Source of the DNA: UBA11710 sp049287025
GTDB taxonomy: Bacteria > Patescibacteriota > Patescibacteriia > Magasanikbacterales > UBA922
DNA: 40,111 bases
Direction: 5' to 3'
Assembly: GCA_049287025.1 (NCBI GenBank)
Contig: JBAQFA010000053.1
Coordinates: forward strand, 1 to 40,111
Made by a program: the position numbers and the translations under genes. Every line of letters starts with the position of its first letter. Position 1 is the first letter of the stretch. A model generated the notes under the pieces. It was given only the letters and a program-made list of their open reading frames with translations, was not told where the DNA came from and did not search any database. Shown here in pieces: positions 39,051 through 40,111 of the stretch.

Positions 39051-39081
39051 TATTTTATTTATTAAATTAATTCCCAATTTT

Positions 39082-39465
39082 ATGAAAACATATATTGATG
39101 GTTTTGTGCTAGTGGTGCCAAAGAAAAATTTCGCCGACTATCGCAAGATGGCGAGAGAAGGAGCCAAAATGTGGCTCAAATATGGCGCTCTTGATTACAA
39201 GGAATGTGTGGGTGATGACATGCTCCCTAACATGGGTGGTATGACTCCATCACTTACGTTCCCAAAAATAGTAAAGGCAAAAGAAGATGAAGCGGTTTGG
39301 TTCTCTTTTATTGTCTATAAATCCAAGACACATCGCAATCAGGTAAATAAAAAAGTCATGGCCGAAATGAGCAAGAATGAAGAAAAATACAAAGACATGC
39401 CTATGCCTTTTGATATAAAGCGGTTTGCTTATGGCGGATTTGAGGTGGTGGTCGATGCAAAGTAA
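39082..39465 (+). CDS. DUF1428 family protein
   Basis: The protein has 127 residues and matches the short DUF1428 family: YIDGFVLVVPKKNFADYRKMA, KYGALDYKECVGDDM, VWFSFIVYKSKTHRN and FDIKRFAYGGFEV. It belongs to the ferredoxin-like dimeric alpha/beta barrel group, where the related enzymes bind heme or small aromatic ligands. No active-site residues are known. It lies 31 bp after the VOC gene and 14 bp before the YdeI-like gene, so it is in a three-gene unit. Confidence 0.9.
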   Translation: MKTYIDGFVLVVPKKNFADYRKMAREGAKMWLKYGALDYKECVGDDMLPNMGGMTPSLTFPKIVKAKEDEAVWFSFIVYKSKTHRNQVNKKVMAEMSKNEEKYKDMPMPFDIKRFAYGGFEVVVDAK

Positions 39466-39479
39466 TCAAAAATATTCTT

Positions 39480-39737
39480 ATGGCCAAAAAAGAAATTTCT
39501 AATGGTGTCATTCACAATGTGCCAGCGGATTTACACCAAGCTCTTACTTCTGATAAGTTAGCGCTAAAAGCATGGGAAGACATTACCCCACTCGCGCGTA
39601 ATGAATGGATTTGTTGGACAATCTCTGTCAAAAAACCGGAAACCAGAAGACAACATGTTGAGAGAGTCTGTTCAGAACTTAGAGAAGGAATGCGCAGACC
39701 CTGTTGTTGGGCTGGTTGTCCTCATCGTAAAAAATGA
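39480..39737 (+). CDS. YdeI/OmpD-associated (OmdA) family protein
   Basis: The protein has 85 residues. The family signature is clear: LTSDKLALKAWEDITPLARNEW, ISVKKPETRRQHVERV, REGMRRPCCWAGCPHRKK. The conserved Cys-Cys-Trp and GCPHR end are typical of this short member group. Proteins of this family have been linked to stress resistance, without a defined activity. It ends with TGA, which shows that UGA is a stop in this organism. Codon use here is less A/T-biased than in the genes near 20-25 kb. Confidence 0.88.
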   Translation: MAKKEISNGVIHNVPADLHQALTSDKLALKAWEDITPLARNEWICWTISVKKPETRRQHVERVCSELREGMRRPCCWAGCPHRKK

Positions 39738-39816
39738 TTGGAAAAATTGGACACGTCTTCTCACTTCTAATGATTTGTCACAGTTTGAACATAGACTATG
39801 TGACCCCAAACCAAAC

Positions 39817-39850
39817 AAAACGACTATCAGAAATAGCAGTTGTTTTTGTT
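39817..39850 (+). terminator. Terminator after the YdeI-like gene
   Basis: Complementary arms AAAACGACTAT and ATAGCAGTTGTTTT with one bulge and one G-T pair; five T follow. The rest of 39738-39938 shows no gene. Confidence 0.6.
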
Positions 39851-39938
39851 AAGCTCCAAAAGATAGTAAGGCTTTATTTAAATGACTTTTTGTGGTAAAG
39901 TTAAATTATTACCATTAATTATCTTGATATAGCATTAT

Positions 39939-40111
39939 ATGTTTGAAGAATACAAAAAATACATCCAAGACAATCCTCAAGGGTATTGGTTCAAATCAAA
40001 ACTTTACGGTTGGGGCTGGACGCCAGCAAAGTGGCAAGGCTGGGTTGTATTAGCTGTGTTTATTATACTAGTCGTTTTTAATGCCTGGCGAACAAAAATC
40101 GTCGCTAATAC
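39939..40111 (+). CDS. Hypothetical membrane protein, 3' end outside window
   Basis: The ATG at 39939 begins MFEEYKKYIQDNPQGYWFKS, followed by LYGWGWTPAKWQGW and a membrane helix (VVLAVFIILVVFNAW) at the edge. The Trp/Gly-rich loop before the helix is, as far as I recall, found in short membrane proteins of Patescibacteria without known function. Only 57 residues are visible. No promoter is clear. Confidence 0.65.
   Translation, partial: MFEEYKKYIQDNPQGYWFKSKLYGWGWTPAKWQGWVVLAVFIILVVFNAWRTKIVAN

Noticed and set aside
1..40111. CRISPR arrays, insertion sequences, prophage or UGA recoding
   Set aside because: No regular direct repeats with spacers, no transposase, integrase or phage genes were seen, and TGA ends real genes such as 39480-39737.

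Overview
The window is a low-GC bacterial chromosome segment. It is most likely from a Patescibacteria (CPR) member of Parcubacteria type. This is inferred from the many short single-copy genes, many small Cys-rich or acidic proteins, a CxxC-x17-CxxC zinc-ribbon protein, tiny lipoproteins and an almost complete lack of Shine-Dalgarno (SD) motifs. TGA is used as a stop codon (for example the gene ending at 39737), so this is not a UGA-recoding Absconditabacteria/Gracilibacteria lineage. Sigma-70-type promoters with exact 17-bp spacers are readable in front of several genes.

Layout. 1-2356: two secreted repeat proteins (Ig-like BIG_2 and InlB-like repeats). 2357-6022: an OmpR/PhoB-type response regulator and a large MASE3/PAS sensor kinase, convergent across a shared terminator. 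6116-8267: oxidative-damage repair (MsrB-MsrA fusion), a VOC protein, a cupredoxin lipoprotein and a 54-residue Cys-rich protein. 8406-10714: an MgtC/DUF4010 transporter-like protein, a YdjM-like membrane protein and ArfB. 10715-11231: an inverted repeat and a GC-rich mini-transcript. 11245-14214: zinc-ribbon protein, ABC-F ATPase, small Thr/Pro/Glu peptide, cold-shock protein. 14300-16035: CaCA cation exchanger and a compact FtsK/HerA/TraG-like ATPase. 16210-19926: a redox operon on the plus strand with a NOX/ferric-reductase-type flavoprotein, an acidic exported protein, ApbE and a bis-heme-type membrane protein. 19940-25311: LCP protein, a foreign-looking GC-rich thrombospondin-3 lipoprotein, PsbP-like lipoprotein, GerMN protein, C39-like peptidase, YtxH-like, YggT-like and lmo0937-like proteins. 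25516-26316: small acidic protein and ArsR regulator. 26536-29589: a large secreted GH9 cellulase-like enzyme. 29694-35016: DnaQ-type exonuclease, PhnB-like and SRPBCC proteins, peroxiredoxin, DsbB, YwbE and hypothetical proteins. 35020-37114: a methyltransferase-like protein next to a possible caspase-like protein. 37217-40111: tRNA-Asn(GUU), MscS, small membrane protein, VOC, DUF1428, YdeI-like and a partial membrane protein.

Redox handling outside or at the membrane is a recurring theme (MsrBA, peroxiredoxin, DsbB, cupredoxin, ApbE/NOX-like operon). The best candidate for an undescribed system is the split NOX/ferric-reductase operon at 16210-19926. Next come the caspase-like/methyltransferase pair, the two GC-rich islands that carry strong SD sites in a genome that otherwise lacks them, and a 19-bp element shared by the arsR and SRPBCC upstream regions.
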